A stretch of DNA of 64,000 nucleotides from WLMZ01 sp043753895 (GTDB taxonomy: Bacteria; Actinomycetota; Acidimicrobiia; Acidimicrobiales; Ilumatobacteraceae): NCBI GenBank assembly GCA_043753895.1, contig JAYUWK010000146.1, positions 62,001-126,000 of the forward strand. The letters are read 5' to 3'. The position numbers and the translations under genes were made by a program. Positions 53,241 through 63,060 of this stretch are shown piece after piece (the first letter of the stretch is position 1; each line of letters starts with the position of its first letter). The notes under the pieces are model-generated. The model searched no databases, was not told where the DNA came from, and saw nothing but the letters and a program-made list of their open reading frames with translations.

Positions 53241-54374
53241 GTGGGTGACCGGGTTCTGCCCGACATGATGCAGGTGCAACCTGACGCCACGCTGGCCGAC
53301 ACTTCCGAAGTGCCCGAGAGTGCGGTGACGGCTCGCTGGCGGCGGCGGGTTGTTCTGCGCGTGCTCGTGGTTGCCGCGCTCGTCTTCTTCGTGTTGGTCA
53401 ACCGATCTGAGCTGCCCGTGGCATGGCAGGCTCTGCGCACGGCATCAATCGGTTGGCTCGCTGCGGCGATGATGATGAGCCTGTTGTGGCTCGTGAATTT
53501 CGCGGCGTTACAGGATCGAACCCAACGCCTTTTGGGGGTGCACCGCCGCTTTCGCCGCACGCTGCGGCTCACGGTGGGTGGGCACTTCCTGAACATGATC
53601 ACCAAGTCGGGCGGCATGGCCGGCGTAGCCCCGTTCAACGCCGATGCTCGGGCGAACGGTCAATCAGCGCATCGGTCCACTGCTGGTTATCTCGTAACAG
53701 AGCTGGTGAATCATCTCGGCTTCACACTCACGTTGCTGGTGGCGGTACCGGTGATCGTTAGCGACGGCCGCTTGTCTGTGGCCGACGTCATCGCAATTGC
53801 GGTTTTCGTGGCGCTCACGGCAGGCTTCCTGGTGGGCGTGGTTGCTGCCGCGCGTTCGAAGGAATCCATTCGCGCGTTGCACGCGTTTCCGAATCGAGTG
53901 GCCAACTGGGCGCGAGGCCGGATGCGTCGGCCGCTCCACCCGGACTCCACCGACCACCACGCGGCCGACGACCTGCACGAGGCCGTGGTCGTTGCGCGTC
54001 GACATCGGCGCGCGATGTTGCCGGTGGCAGTGCACGCCGTAGCGCTTCAGATCATCGGCTTCGGTGTGCTCTGGACGGTGCTGCACTCGATGGGCATCGC
54101 AAACGAAACCGCACTTGCATTGGTCACCTATGCAATCGGCACACTGTTCTCCATCGTTGGCGTCCTCCCCGGCGGGTTGGGTTTCACCGAGTTGTCGATG
54201 ACCGCCACTCTCGTGTCCTATGGAGTGTCGACGGGACAGGCCGCTGCGGTGGTCGGCGTGTATCGACTTTTCCAACTCTGGATCCCGTTGGCCATCGGGG
54301 CACTGGCCATGCATTCCTGGGGATCGGGATCAGCGCAGCGCGCCATTGCGGTCGCAACGCCGCCGACGCCCTGA
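53241..54374 (+). CDS. LPG synthase TM-domain (UPF0104) membrane protein
   Basis: The 377-residue protein starts at GTG 53241, immediately after the SPFH gene. It has about eight membrane helices and the family motif LVTELVNHLGF, plus VGVLPGGLGFTELSMTATL near the end. The family covers flippase-like domains of lysyl-phosphatidylglycerol synthases and AglD-like proteins. No catalytic domain is attached, so a lipid-flipping role is only suggested. Confidence 0.85.
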   Translation: MGDRVLPDMMQVQPDATLADTSEVPESAVTARWRRRVVLRVLVVAALVFFVLVNRSELPVAWQALRTASIGWLAAAMMMSLLWLVNFAALQDRTQRLLGVHRRFRRTLRLTVGGHFLNMITKSGGMAGVAPFNADARANGQSAHRSTAGYLVTELVNHLGFTLTLLVAVPVIVSDGRLSVADVIAIAVFVALTAGFLVGVVAAARSKESIRALHAFPNRVANWARGRMRRPLHPDSTDHHAADDLHEAVVVARRHRRAMLPVAVHAVALQIIGFGVLWTVLHSMGIANETALALVTYAIGTLFSIVGVLPGGLGFTELSMTATLVSYGVSTGQAAAVVGVYRLFQLWIPLAIGALAMHSWGSGSAQRAIAVATPPTP

Positions 54375-54434
54375 CCGTCTACGCACTGACGTATCGACCG
54401 CGTGCGTCGCGACTCGTGCCGGTACCGTGTCGTG

Positions 54435-55016
54435 ATGCTTCGTCTTCTGGCCAGCGGTTGGCTCACGCTCTGGCGCTTCTCGAATGTGCAGGCACCCTCG
54501 CCAATCCCGGATCGCTGTGTGATGATCGCCGCGCCGCACACGAGCAACTGGGACTTCCCGCTGACGCTCGCTCTGGCCAAGGTGAATGGCGTGCATGTCA
54601 CCTGGTTGGGTAAGAGCGAACTCTTTCGCGGGCCGATGGGGCCCATCATGCGTCGCCTCGGTGGCATCGCCGTCCGTCGTGACTCTGCTGGAAACATGGT
54701 GGACGAGCTCACCGGCAAATTTGCCACACGCGACAAGTTCTGTCTGCTCGTTCCTGTCGAGGGCACGCGCTCGCGAAGTGAGTACTGGAAGTCGGGCTTT
54801 TACCGCATTGCCGGCGACGCAAATGTTCCCATCGTGTTCGCGTTCGTCGATGGTGTCACTCGCACCGGCGGATTCGGCCCGCTGCTCATCCCAAGCGGCG
54901 ATGTGGTGGCTGACATGAACCAGGCGCGCGCCTTCTATGCCGGCAAGGAAGGTCTACGCAAGGGGCGTACATCCGTGCCGCGCCTGCGTGATGAGGAACG
55001 ACACGTTCCCACCTGA
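54435..55016 (+). CDS. 1-acylglycerol-3-phosphate acyltransferase-like (PlsC family)
   Basis: The 193-residue protein has the acyltransferase motifs HTSNWDFP (HX4D) near residue 35 and VEGTRSRSEYWKSGFY (EGTR). No extra domain is present, so it is a compact PlsC-type enzyme. It may acylate lysophosphatidate or another lipid alcohol. ATG 54435 is chosen among closely spaced starts. Its position next to the flippase-like gene suggests a lipid context. Confidence 0.83.
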   Translation: MLRLLASGWLTLWRFSNVQAPSPIPDRCVMIAAPHTSNWDFPLTLALAKVNGVHVTWLGKSELFRGPMGPIMRRLGGIAVRRDSAGNMVDELTGKFATRDKFCLLVPVEGTRSRSEYWKSGFYRIAGDANVPIVFAFVDGVTRTGGFGPLLIPSGDVVADMNQARAFYAGKEGLRKGRTSVPRLRDEERHVPT

Positions 55017-55060
55017 TTGCTCGCCCGATCTCCAGAACGGCCGCCGTTAGGCTGGCGAAT

Positions 55061-56104
55061 GTGACGAGCTTCGTTCTGCAGACCGTGCCGTTGGGTTTCC
55101 AGTGGCCAACCGTCGACCCCTTTCTGTTCTGCGTTCATCATGTCGACGACTACCCCGCCGGCAATGAACGATTCGGTCCGGCAGCTTCTCTTGCGGGTCG
55201 TCACATCGGCCAGGATTTCGAGGGCATCGACGGGTGGCGGATGTATCACGGCGACGAGGTGCCCGGGTTCCCGCAGCATCCACACCGCGGCTTCGAGACG
55301 GTCACATACGTCCGTCGCGGTCTCATCGATCATTCCGACTCGATGGGGGCTTGCGCCCGCTACGGCCGCGGTGACGTGCAGTGGCTCACCGCGGGTTGTG
55401 GCGTGGTGCATGCCGAGATGTTCCCGTTGCTCGACCGCGTCGAACCCAATCCCGCCGAGTTGTTCCAGATCTGGATGAACCTGCCGCGTGTCGACAAGAT
55501 GGTCGATCCGCACTTCAGCATGCTCTGGGACGACGACATCCCCAGGGTTACCAGCAGCAATGTCGATGGCAACAACACAGTGGTGACCGTGATCGCCGGA
55601 ACGCTCAATGGGCTCGCTCCGCCACCACCGCCGCCACATTCGTGGGCGTCCCGACGTGAAAGTGACGTCGCCATTTGGCACGTGCGCATCGAGCCTGGTG
55701 GCTCGTGGCTGATGCCTGCGGCCCAATTCGAGGACACCGTTCGTACGCTGTACGTGTTTGAAGGGACGTCACTGCAAATCGGCGGCGAGCACATCGGAGC
55801 ATCGACGGGTGCCTCGGTGCGGTGTGACGAGCCCTCGCTGTTGAGCAGTGCAACCGGCGTGGAGGTACTCGTGTTGCAGGGCCGCCCGATTGGCGAACCG
55901 GTTGCCCAGTATGGGCCATTTGTGATGAACGACCGGGCCGGCATCGAACAGGCTTTCAGCGACTATCAGCGCACCGATTTCGGTGGCTGGCCGTGGCCAA
56001 CGCACGGGCCGGTGCACGGGGCCGCTCGCGATCGTTTTGCGCGTCGCCCCGATGGGACGGTGGAGCGCCCCGCAGCTGTCGAGTTGGGTGCCTCGCCGAC
56101 GTAG
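55061..56104 (+). CDS. Pirin-family cupin protein
   Basis: The 347-residue bicupin has the Pirin metal site: GFPQHPHRGFETVTYVRRG with His pair, DVQWLTAGCGVVHAEMF, and the second cupin with IEPGGSWLMPA. Pirins can have quercetinase or regulatory activity. GTG 55061 is used. A Pro-rich linker (PPPPPPHS) separates parts of the molecule. Confidence 0.9.
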   Translation: MTSFVLQTVPLGFQWPTVDPFLFCVHHVDDYPAGNERFGPAASLAGRHIGQDFEGIDGWRMYHGDEVPGFPQHPHRGFETVTYVRRGLIDHSDSMGACARYGRGDVQWLTAGCGVVHAEMFPLLDRVEPNPAELFQIWMNLPRVDKMVDPHFSMLWDDDIPRVTSSNVDGNNTVVTVIAGTLNGLAPPPPPPHSWASRRESDVAIWHVRIEPGGSWLMPAAQFEDTVRTLYVFEGTSLQIGGEHIGASTGASVRCDEPSLLSSATGVEVLVLQGRPIGEPVAQYGPFVMNDRAGIEQAFSDYQRTDFGGWPWPTHGPVHGAARDRFARRPDGTVERPAAVELGASPT

Positions 56105-56134
56105 AACTCTGGGGAGAGCGTTGTCACGACGGGC

Positions 56135-57730
56135 TCAGCCGCATTCTTCGGTGCCGACCGCATTCTCGAGTGACAATGCAACGCTCGCGACGATGGTTCC
56201 CGGCGTGCGCACGTGCAACTCGAGCCAACCGTCGGGTGACCGAGTTGCACACGCGTCACCTGACGCAATCTGATACCACTTGCTGTAGCGGAAGCGGACC
56301 GTGACGATTCCTGCAGTCGGGGCATCGATAGTGATCGAATCCGTGCCCACCGCGGTGACCATAGCCCCGAAGTCGGCCAACGGCCGGGCATCGGTCACTC
56401 GATAGACGCGCCACTGGGTGTTCGACCACACGAGTTGCAGGTACGCAGGCGCGGTCTCGATGATGGTTTCCTCGGCCCGTGAAATGGGCTGCACGCCGGC
56501 CATCGGAAGCGCCACGAGGCTCACCGAGTTGCGGAGCAGCCACGAGTGATAGGTATCAACGGTGAGGTGGTCGTAGAACTCTGGATTCAACTCGCGGTCG
56601 AGTTGGGCTTCCCAACCGCGGGCGATGTTGATCTTGAGTGCGAGTTCGTCGGCCTGGCGGAATGATTCGGTGGGCACGACCTCGACGCGCTGCGCGCCGC
56701 CGGGCTGGGCCTGCACGAACGCAGCCAGCGAGTCGTAGTAGTCGGGTTTGGTGGTTGCATCGGCAACCACGAAACCGAGCTTCACGTATGACCATCCCCA
56801 GATGACGGTGAAGATGACAAAGGCGGGCAAAAGTGTGCGCCGGAACTTGGTGAACGTGATCACTGCGGCGGGTCCGGCGGCGAGCCAGGCGAGGCGTACC
56901 ACGTTGCCTCCCAGCGGCGAACGCACGAGGAATGCAACGAGCGCGACGACTGCGTAGACCGCGACCAGCGTGCGTACCAACGGCATCCGTCGGCCGAACC
57001 AGCCGACAAACGCAAGCGCTACGGCGAGGCTGACGAAGCTGCCGCCCGGAAATGGGTACCAGCCGCCCTCGGGAAACAGCAACACGATGATGCCGGCGGG
57101 TACAACAGCACTAGCACCCACCAGCACGAGCAGTCGACGAGGGAACACTCGCGTGGTCCAGCAACTGAACACGATGATGGCGAGCGAGAGCGCGCCGATG
57201 GGTGACGACAAACCGCACAGCAACGCGGTGACAACGGCAAGTGTGGGTCGCTGCTTTTGCAGACAGAGCACGCACAGCGTTCCGAATGCGACGGCGGGGC
57301 CAAAGGTGAGGCGCCCGCCCCACAAGCTGAGGGCGCAACCAACCGAGAACAGCATCGTGGCAATGGTGGGTGATGGCAGGGTCGGGTGGGTGAGCTTGCA
57401 GTTGGCAATGATGGCTCCGAAGGCCCACGATGCAACGATGAGCGACACGATGGCAACAGGGACCACGCCCAACAGGCCACTGAGCACAGGCGACGCGATG
57501 CCGTAGCCGGGCAGCGGGTGGCCGCCGAACCAGCGCAGATTCCACACGTACGCCCCTTCGCGGAACAGGCGAGCGCGGAAGTCTCCGCTGGCGAAATCCT
57601 GAGAGGCGGGGCTCAGGAGTAGGTAGGCGATCGAGATGACAACCGCTGGCACGACCGCGGCGAGACGCGGATCCATCAGTCGGCGACGCGCCGCGGTGAT
57701 CGCCGTCTGTGTCGAAGTGTCTTGAGTCAT
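56135..57730 (-). CDS. Large polytopic membrane protein
   Basis: The 531-residue protein has about ten membrane helices over the first 345 residues (for example VVPAVVISIAYLLLS and ALAFVGWFGR), then an extracytoplasmic soluble domain of about 185 residues. The layout recalls GT-C-type membrane transferases, but no catalytic motif was identified. ATG 57730 was chosen over 57769. No function is recognised. Confidence 0.65.
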   Translation of the reverse strand: MTQDTSTQTAITAARRRLMDPRLAAVVPAVVISIAYLLLSPASQDFASGDFRARLFREGAYVWNLRWFGGHPLPGYGIASPVLSGLLGVVPVAIVSLIVASWAFGAIIANCKLTHPTLPSPTIATMLFSVGCALSLWGGRLTFGPAVAFGTLCVLCLQKQRPTLAVVTALLCGLSSPIGALSLAIIVFSCWTTRVFPRRLLVLVGASAVVPAGIIVLLFPEGGWYPFPGGSFVSLAVALAFVGWFGRRMPLVRTLVAVYAVVALVAFLVRSPLGGNVVRLAWLAAGPAAVITFTKFRRTLLPAFVIFTVIWGWSYVKLGFVVADATTKPDYYDSLAAFVQAQPGGAQRVEVVPTESFRQADELALKINIARGWEAQLDRELNPEFYDHLTVDTYHSWLLRNSVSLVALPMAGVQPISRAEETIIETAPAYLQLVWSNTQWRVYRVTDARPLADFGAMVTAVGTDSITIDAPTAGIVTVRFRYSKWYQIASGDACATRSPDGWLELHVRTPGTIVASVALSLENAVGTEECG

Positions 57731-57914
57731 GCTGTCCCGAAGCGTTGTCACGATGGCTGCCGAGCCCATGAAGGTCAGGGTCGAGGTACGACGGGTGCAG
57801 CGATGCGAGCGAAATTGAGTCTACGGGCGTACCGGCTGCCATCGCTTGCACCCCGTCGGGCTTCGACGACACCAGCTGCGATCAGCTTCGCCAGCGATCG
57901 CGGTGAGACAGCGA

Positions 57915-59417
57915 TCAGCTGAGGTCGAACCACACCGTCTTCTTCTCCACGTACTGGTCATACGCGTAGATGCTCTTGTCACGACCGCCGAAGCCGCTCT
58001 GCTTGAAGCCGCCGAAAGGCGTGGTGATGTCGCCCTCGCTATAGCTGTTCACTGACACCGTGCCTGCCTGCAAGCGGCGGGCAACCGTGTGCGCGCGTGC
58101 GACGTCGCGCGTGAACAGGCTGGCTTGTAGCCCATAGGAGGTGTCGTTGGCGACGCGGATTGCGTGTTCGTCGTCATCGACAGCGATGACCGTCATCACC
58201 GGTCCGAAGATCTCTTCTCGGGCAATGACCATGTCGGGCGTGACGTTGTCGAAGATGGTCGGCGCAATGAAGTAGCCGCCGTCGTTTGCCCCGACGGCAC
58301 CTTCGTACGCAAGTGTCGCGCCGCCATCGAGACCGACTTGGATGTAGCCACGAACCTTGTCGTACTGCTCGTCGGAGATCATCGATCCGAGCAGGTTCTC
58401 GGGATCGAATGGATGGCCGGTGGTCCAGTTGCGGGTCTCGGCAATGACTTCGTCAAGTAGGGCGTCTTTCATCGAGCGCGAGACGATGAGGCGCGAGTTG
58501 GCAGTGCAGTTCTGCCCCATGTTCCAAAACGCTGCGTTCACTGCGTGCTTGGCCACCGCAGCGAGGTCGCCGGCGTCGCAAAGGACGACGCACGGGTTCT
58601 TGCCGCCGCACTCGAGCACTGTTCGTTTGAGGTTGGTGTCGGCCGAGTAGCGCAGGAACATTCGCCCGACCTCCGTGGACCCGGTGAACGAAACGGCGCC
58701 GATGCCGTGATGCAATCCGATCGCCTGTCCGGCGTGCTCGCCCAACCCGGGCACCACGTTGAACACGCCATCAGGAACGCCGGCCTCGGCAGCGAGTGCG
58801 CCAACCTTGAGCGCGGTCATGCTCGTGAGCTCGGCCGGCTTCACGATCACGCTGGAGCCCATGGCCAGCGCGGGGCCGATCTTCCAGCCCAACATCATCA
58901 ACGGGAAGTTCCATGGCAGGACGACCGCAACGACAGGAATCGGTTCGCGCACGATGATGCCCAACGCCTGCCCGCCTGACGGCGACGACTGGTCGTAGAT
59001 CTTGTCGATGCCTTCGGCGAACCATTCGATACAGCGCGCGGTCTCGGGCACGTCGATGTTCAGGCAGTCGCGAATCGGCTTACCGCTCTCGAGGCTCTCG
59101 AGCACTGCCAACTCGACGCGGTCGCGATCCATCAGCTCGGCGAGCCGCTTGAGCGTGGCCTTGCGGACAGTGGGGTGACTCTGCGCCCAGACGCCAGCGT
59201 CGAACGCCGAACGCGCAGCGGTGACGGCGGCATCGACATCGATTGCGCCGCAGCTCGCGACGTTGGCGATAACGGAGCGATCTGCGGGATTCACGGACTC
59301 GAAGGTTTCACCGGTGGCACTGTCGACGTAGCGGCCGCCGATAAAGGCCTGCATCGGGCGGTGCACCGTGGCGGCCAACGCGGTGATGTCGGCCTGGCTC
59401 AATTCGGTGTCGCTCAT
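57915..59417 (-). CDS. NAD(P)-dependent aldehyde dehydrogenase
   Basis: The 500-residue enzyme has the catalytic Glu in VLECGGKNPCV and Cys in MGQNCTANSR, and the NAD-binding FTGSTEVGR. The sequence resembles PuuC/gamma-aminobutyraldehyde-type dehydrogenases. AGGAG precedes ATG 59417. Substrate assignment is not possible. It is separated by about 120 bp from the cyclase gene. Confidence 0.93.
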   Translation of the reverse strand: MSDTELSQADITALAATVHRPMQAFIGGRYVDSATGETFESVNPADRSVIANVASCGAIDVDAAVTAARSAFDAGVWAQSHPTVRKATLKRLAELMDRDRVELAVLESLESGKPIRDCLNIDVPETARCIEWFAEGIDKIYDQSSPSGGQALGIIVREPIPVVAVVLPWNFPLMMLGWKIGPALAMGSSVIVKPAELTSMTALKVGALAAEAGVPDGVFNVVPGLGEHAGQAIGLHHGIGAVSFTGSTEVGRMFLRYSADTNLKRTVLECGGKNPCVVLCDAGDLAAVAKHAVNAAFWNMGQNCTANSRLIVSRSMKDALLDEVIAETRNWTTGHPFDPENLLGSMISDEQYDKVRGYIQVGLDGGATLAYEGAVGANDGGYFIAPTIFDNVTPDMVIAREEIFGPVMTVIAVDDDEHAIRVANDTSYGLQASLFTRDVARAHTVARRLQAGTVSVNSYSEGDITTPFGGFKQSGFGGRDKSIYAYDQYVEKKTVWFDLS

Positions 59418-59538
59418 GATGCTCCTTGTGATCGTGACGGCCGTGGTGGCTCGAGCTCGCGCCGGGGTGAGCCGACGAGATGTGAATCGCGCAACCTTAC
59501 CGAGCGGGTGCGGCCGGTGTCAGACCCGACCGAGGTGT

Positions 59539-60144
59539 TCACGCACCGTTTTCAACCGGGCCTCTTGGTGGGTGAGTTGGGGACTGTGCCATGCGACGGG
59601 GATGATCACGACTTCCCGGGTGTTGCGCACGCTCAACCCCAACGACGCGAAGCAGCGGAATCGGTTCGATGATCCCCTTCACGAAGACTGGGCCGAGCGG
59701 CAGGAACGTGACGCCATCGATGGCGCCGGCCGCGTCGGCTGCGGCACTCGTGCACAACACCTCGCCGGGACCTGCGAGCGCAGCGATGCGTGACGTCACA
59801 TTGACATCTCGCCCGATGATGTCATCGCCGCGCCGACGTGGAGTACCCCAGTGCAGACCGATACGCACCCAGAGCGGGATGCCGTCGCCGGTGGCCGACT
59901 GATCCGCGAATCGTCGCTGCAGGTCGAGGCTGGTCTCGACGGCGGCACGGGCGTCGGAAAACCACAACAACAATCCATCGCCGAGTTCTTTGACGATGCG
60001 CGAGTCTGCTGGAAGTGCAGCGTGCACGACAGCATCCTGCAGTTCCAAGAGCGCAACGGCGGCATCGTCGCCGTGTTCATCGGTGAGCTGCGTGAAACCG
60101 ACTATGTCGGTGAAGACGATGGCGCCTCCCGCCGTGAGATTCAC
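59539..60144 (-). CDS. Class III nucleotide cyclase catalytic domain
   Basis: The 201-residue protein starts at GTG 60144 in a GTGA overlap with the DUF4097 gene. Catalytic landmarks are IVFTDIVGFTQLTDEHGD (metal Asp), VKELGDGLLLWF (second Asp) and GRDVNVTSRI (Asn/Arg region). It is a cyclase domain alone, with a Pro/Arg-rich C-terminal tail. Whether it makes cAMP or cGMP cannot be told. The longer open frame upstream overlaps DUF4097 and is rejected. Confidence 0.87.
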   Translation of the reverse strand: MNLTAGGAIVFTDIVGFTQLTDEHGDDAAVALLELQDAVVHAALPADSRIVKELGDGLLLWFSDARAAVETSLDLQRRFADQSATGDGIPLWVRIGLHWGTPRRRGDDIIGRDVNVTSRIAALAGPGEVLCTSAAADAAGAIDGVTFLPLGPVFVKGIIEPIPLLRVVGVERAQHPGSRDHPRRMAQSPTHPPRGPVENGA

Positions 60145-60836
60145 CGGATGGAGATCCGTATCGCACCTGAGGAGGTGCGAACAGCGACCTGACCGTCGGA
60201 TCCGGAAGCGGTTTCGCAGGTCACCTTGCCGGTGGTCGATGTAAGGTCGGTGCTTGGGTGTGATCCAGTGGGGACCGAGATGTCCACCCGCCCCGACAGA
60301 GTGCTCACGTTCGTGACTGCTCCTTGGCGACTGCACAGCGTGACCGCGGACGAGACCGTTCGAACGACCGCGTTGCCGACGTCGTTCACGACGACCTTGC
60401 CAGAAAGCGTGGAGATGTCGATACTGCCCGCAGCCGCGATCGTGATGGCGCCGCTCTTGGTCGCAACCCGACACTCGTGGTCGCAACGGCCAACGCGAAC
60501 TGCGGCCGATGAGGTTCGTACATCAAGAGATGCTGCCTGTTCGATCTCGACGCGGCCGGACGCAGTAACGACGCTCAGTTGCCCGAAGCTGCCGCAGATC
60601 TCGACTTGTCCAGACGCGGTGCCCACACTGAGATCCGACAATGGTGGACAGCTCAACACGATCTCGCCTGCGCCTGAGCGACGAGGCTCCACGGTGTACG
60701 ATCCATCGGCGTTGCGGGTCAATGTGGCGCCGGTGACTCGTGGCTCGGAGTCTGGGGCTGCAACGACGCGGACCTTTGCGGATCGACTGGCGATGCTGAA
60801 GCGCTGGCGAACCAGAACGGGAGGGGGAAAGCTCAT
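60141..60836 (-). CDS. DUF4097-family beta-helix-like protein
   Basis: The 231-residue protein starts at ATG 60836. It is rich in short beta repeats with alternating S/T-S-G-x-V pattern (TASGQVEICGSFGQLSVV, TSSAAVRVG, TSSGAIRI), typical of DUF4097. There is no signal peptide. It is translationally coupled to the cyclase. The joint role is unknown. Confidence 0.8.
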   Translation of the reverse strand: MSFPPPVLVRQRFSIASRSAKVRVVAAPDSEPRVTGATLTRNADGSYTVEPRRSGAGEIVLSCPPLSDLSVGTASGQVEICGSFGQLSVVTASGRVEIEQAASLDVRTSSAAVRVGRCDHECRVATKSGAITIAAAGSIDISTLSGKVVVNDVGNAVVRTVSSAVTLCSRQGAVTNVSTLSGRVDISVPTGSHPSTDLTSTTGKVTCETASGSDGQVAVRTSSGAIRISIR

Positions 60837-60886
60837 TGACTGGCAGTGTAGATCGGCTCCTGCGGGCTGTCTGCGTGACAGGGGTC

Positions 60887-62188
60887 CTACTGCCACTCGC
60901 TGCCGGTCGGGAAGGTAAGCGCCGCCATGGACGCCGGGTACAGATCGGCGGAGTAGCCAGGCTTCGATGGAAGCATGTAGCGACCATTTCGTATTCGCGC
61001 GGGGTCCACGAAGTGTTCGTGCAGATGCGATGCGTACTCGGTGGTGCGATCATCCAAGCTGGCGCTGACAGCGATGTAGTCGATGGCTGAGATGTGCTGC
61101 ACGTACTCGCACAGTCCGATGCCGCCGGCGTGTGGGCAGACGGGCACATTGAACTTGGCGGCGAGCAGCAAGATCGCAAGCACCTCGTTGAGCCCGCCCA
61201 CTCTGCACGCGTCGGCCTGCAGGTAGTCGATGGAGCCCGCCTGCAGCATTTGCTTGAAGACGACGCGGTTCGCGACGTGCTCGCCGGTGGCCACGCGGAT
61301 ACCGAGCGGCTGGAGCGCCCGACGAATCTTGGCATGTCCAAGGATGTCGTCGGGCGACGTTGGTTCCTCGATCCACCGGAGATTGAAGCCGTCGAGCTGG
61401 CGCATCCATTCGATGGCCTGTGGCACGTCCCACACCTGATTGGCGTCCACCATCAGTTGCACGTTGTCGCCGAGCTCTTCGCGCATGATCTCGCAACGGC
61501 GTCGGTCTGCTACCACCGAGATGCCGACCTTGGTCTTGAAGCTGCGCCAGCCATCGGCGTACAACTGCCGACACAGATCGCGCACCTTGTCGTCGGGGTA
61601 GCCGAGCCACCCGGCTGAGGTGATGTAGGCGGGATATCCATCTGCTCGGAGTTGCGCCGTGCGCGTGGCCTTGCCTGGTGCGACAGAACGCAGCATGTCC
61701 AATGCCTCGTCGCATCCCAACGCGTCGGAGAGATACCGGAAGTCGACGCACGCTACGAGCTGCTCGGGGGTCAGATCGCATACGAGCTGCCACACCGGCA
61801 CTCCCCGTTCTTTGGCCCACAGGTCCCATACTGCGTTCACGAGCGCGGCGACAGCGAGGTGGATGACACCCTTTTCGGGCCCGATCCACCGTAACTGGCT
61901 GTCGCTGGTGACGCTGCGCCAGAAGCCCGCCATGTCGGCGGTGATCTCGTCGAGGTCGCGGCCAACGACATGCATCGACAGCGCCTCGATTGCGGCACAG
62001 CACAGTTCGTTGCCGCGTCCGATGGTGAACGTGAAGCCCTGACCCTGCAGCTCGTCGACATGATCGGTGCTGAGGATCGCGTACGCCGCTGAGTAATCGG
62101 GATCGGCGTGGGCGGCATCGGATCCGTCGAGGAACCGCGACGTGCGTGCGCGAATGTCTCGCGTGGTGAGTGCGGTGATGCGGGTCAT
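60887..62188 (-). CDS. fucD: L-fuconate dehydratase (enolase superfamily)
   Basis: The 433-residue enzyme starts at ATG 62188. Mandelate-racemase-type landmarks are Lys in FKTKVG, metal ligands in LMVDANQVWD, WIEEPTSPDD and VATGEHVANR, and a His in CPHAGGIGLCEYVQH. Length and motifs fit L-fuconate dehydratase, which makes 2-keto-3-deoxy-L-fuconate. It overlaps the lactonase gene by 4 bp (ATGA). Confidence 0.87.
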   Translation of the reverse strand: MTRITALTTRDIRARTSRFLDGSDAAHADPDYSAAYAILSTDHVDELQGQGFTFTIGRGNELCCAAIEALSMHVVGRDLDEITADMAGFWRSVTSDSQLRWIGPEKGVIHLAVAALVNAVWDLWAKERGVPVWQLVCDLTPEQLVACVDFRYLSDALGCDEALDMLRSVAPGKATRTAQLRADGYPAYITSAGWLGYPDDKVRDLCRQLYADGWRSFKTKVGISVVADRRRCEIMREELGDNVQLMVDANQVWDVPQAIEWMRQLDGFNLRWIEEPTSPDDILGHAKIRRALQPLGIRVATGEHVANRVVFKQMLQAGSIDYLQADACRVGGLNEVLAILLLAAKFNVPVCPHAGGIGLCEYVQHISAIDYIAVSASLDDRTTEYASHLHEHFVDPARIRNGRYMLPSKPGYSADLYPASMAALTFPTGSEWQ

Positions 62189-63060
62189 GACGCGTGGGCT
62201 CCGGTGAGTTGATCGAGATCGAGGTGGTACGTACTGATCGCATTGATGGCAAACACCGCAGAGCGTTCGTCGCTCGACAGAGTCCCGAGCAAACTGGAGA
62301 CCGCATCGAGCGCTCCGATGTACGACGTCGCGACGAGGCACACCGGCCAGTCCGAGCCAACCATCAGACGATTGGGTCCGAACGCTTCGAGGGCCACATT
62401 CACCGCGGGCCGCAGCGAATCGAGGGTCCAAGACTTCCAATCGGCCTCGGTGATCAGGCCGGACAGTTTGCCCACCACGTTCGGTCGGCGAGCGAGATCG
62501 TGCAGCGCGGTGGCCCAGAGCGCCACTTCGGCGGAGTCGGCCGGTTGCGCAAGGGGCGGTTTGGCGAGGTGATCGAGCACGAACCCGCCGTGGGGGAGAT
62601 CGGTGACGAGCCGGATCGCCGCAGGCAGCTCGCGGGTTCGTACGAGGATGTCGTACGGCAGGTCGGCGTCGGCCACGGCGCGGATGCCGCGGCGCACATC
62701 GCGTCGGTCAAGCCAGTTCGGGTCGGCTTCGTCGTGCACCTGATGACGAATGCCGACGAGCCGGTGACCGCCCGGGCCATCGCGAAGCGACGCGATGACA
62801 TCGGCCACATCCGGTGCCGTGAGGTCGACCCACCCCACGACGCCAGCCACTGGCGGTGGGGTCTGCAACAGCTCGATGGTCTCGTCGATGGACGCGCGGG
62901 TCTGCACGGCGATGGTGGCATCGATACCGGCCGCGATGGTTACGGCGCGGAGGTCGGCCGCGGTGAAGGGTCGATTGATCGCGGCGAGGTCGTCGTTGAG
63001 CCACGGATAGTGGAACCGGGACGGATCCCACAGATGCTGATGAGCATCGACGACGGTCAT
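62185..63060 (-). CDS. L-fuconolactonase-like amidohydrolase
   Basis: The 291-residue COG3618-type TIM-barrel hydrolase starts at ATG 63060 with the metal motif VVDAHQHLWDPSRFHYPWL, then GGFVLDHLAKPPL, VGKLSGLITEADW and the C-terminal MVGSDWPVCLVATSY Asp. It should open L-fucono-1,5-lactone to L-fuconate. The stop overlaps fucD and the start overlaps the aldo-keto reductase, so the three genes form one operon. Confidence 0.85.
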   Translation of the reverse strand: MTVVDAHQHLWDPSRFHYPWLNDDLAAINRPFTAADLRAVTIAAGIDATIAVQTRASIDETIELLQTPPPVAGVVGWVDLTAPDVADVIASLRDGPGGHRLVGIRHQVHDEADPNWLDRRDVRRGIRAVADADLPYDILVRTRELPAAIRLVTDLPHGGFVLDHLAKPPLAQPADSAEVALWATALHDLARRPNVVGKLSGLITEADWKSWTLDSLRPAVNVALEAFGPNRLMVGSDWPVCLVATSYIGALDAVSSLLGTLSSDERSAVFAINAISTYHLDLDQLTGAHAS

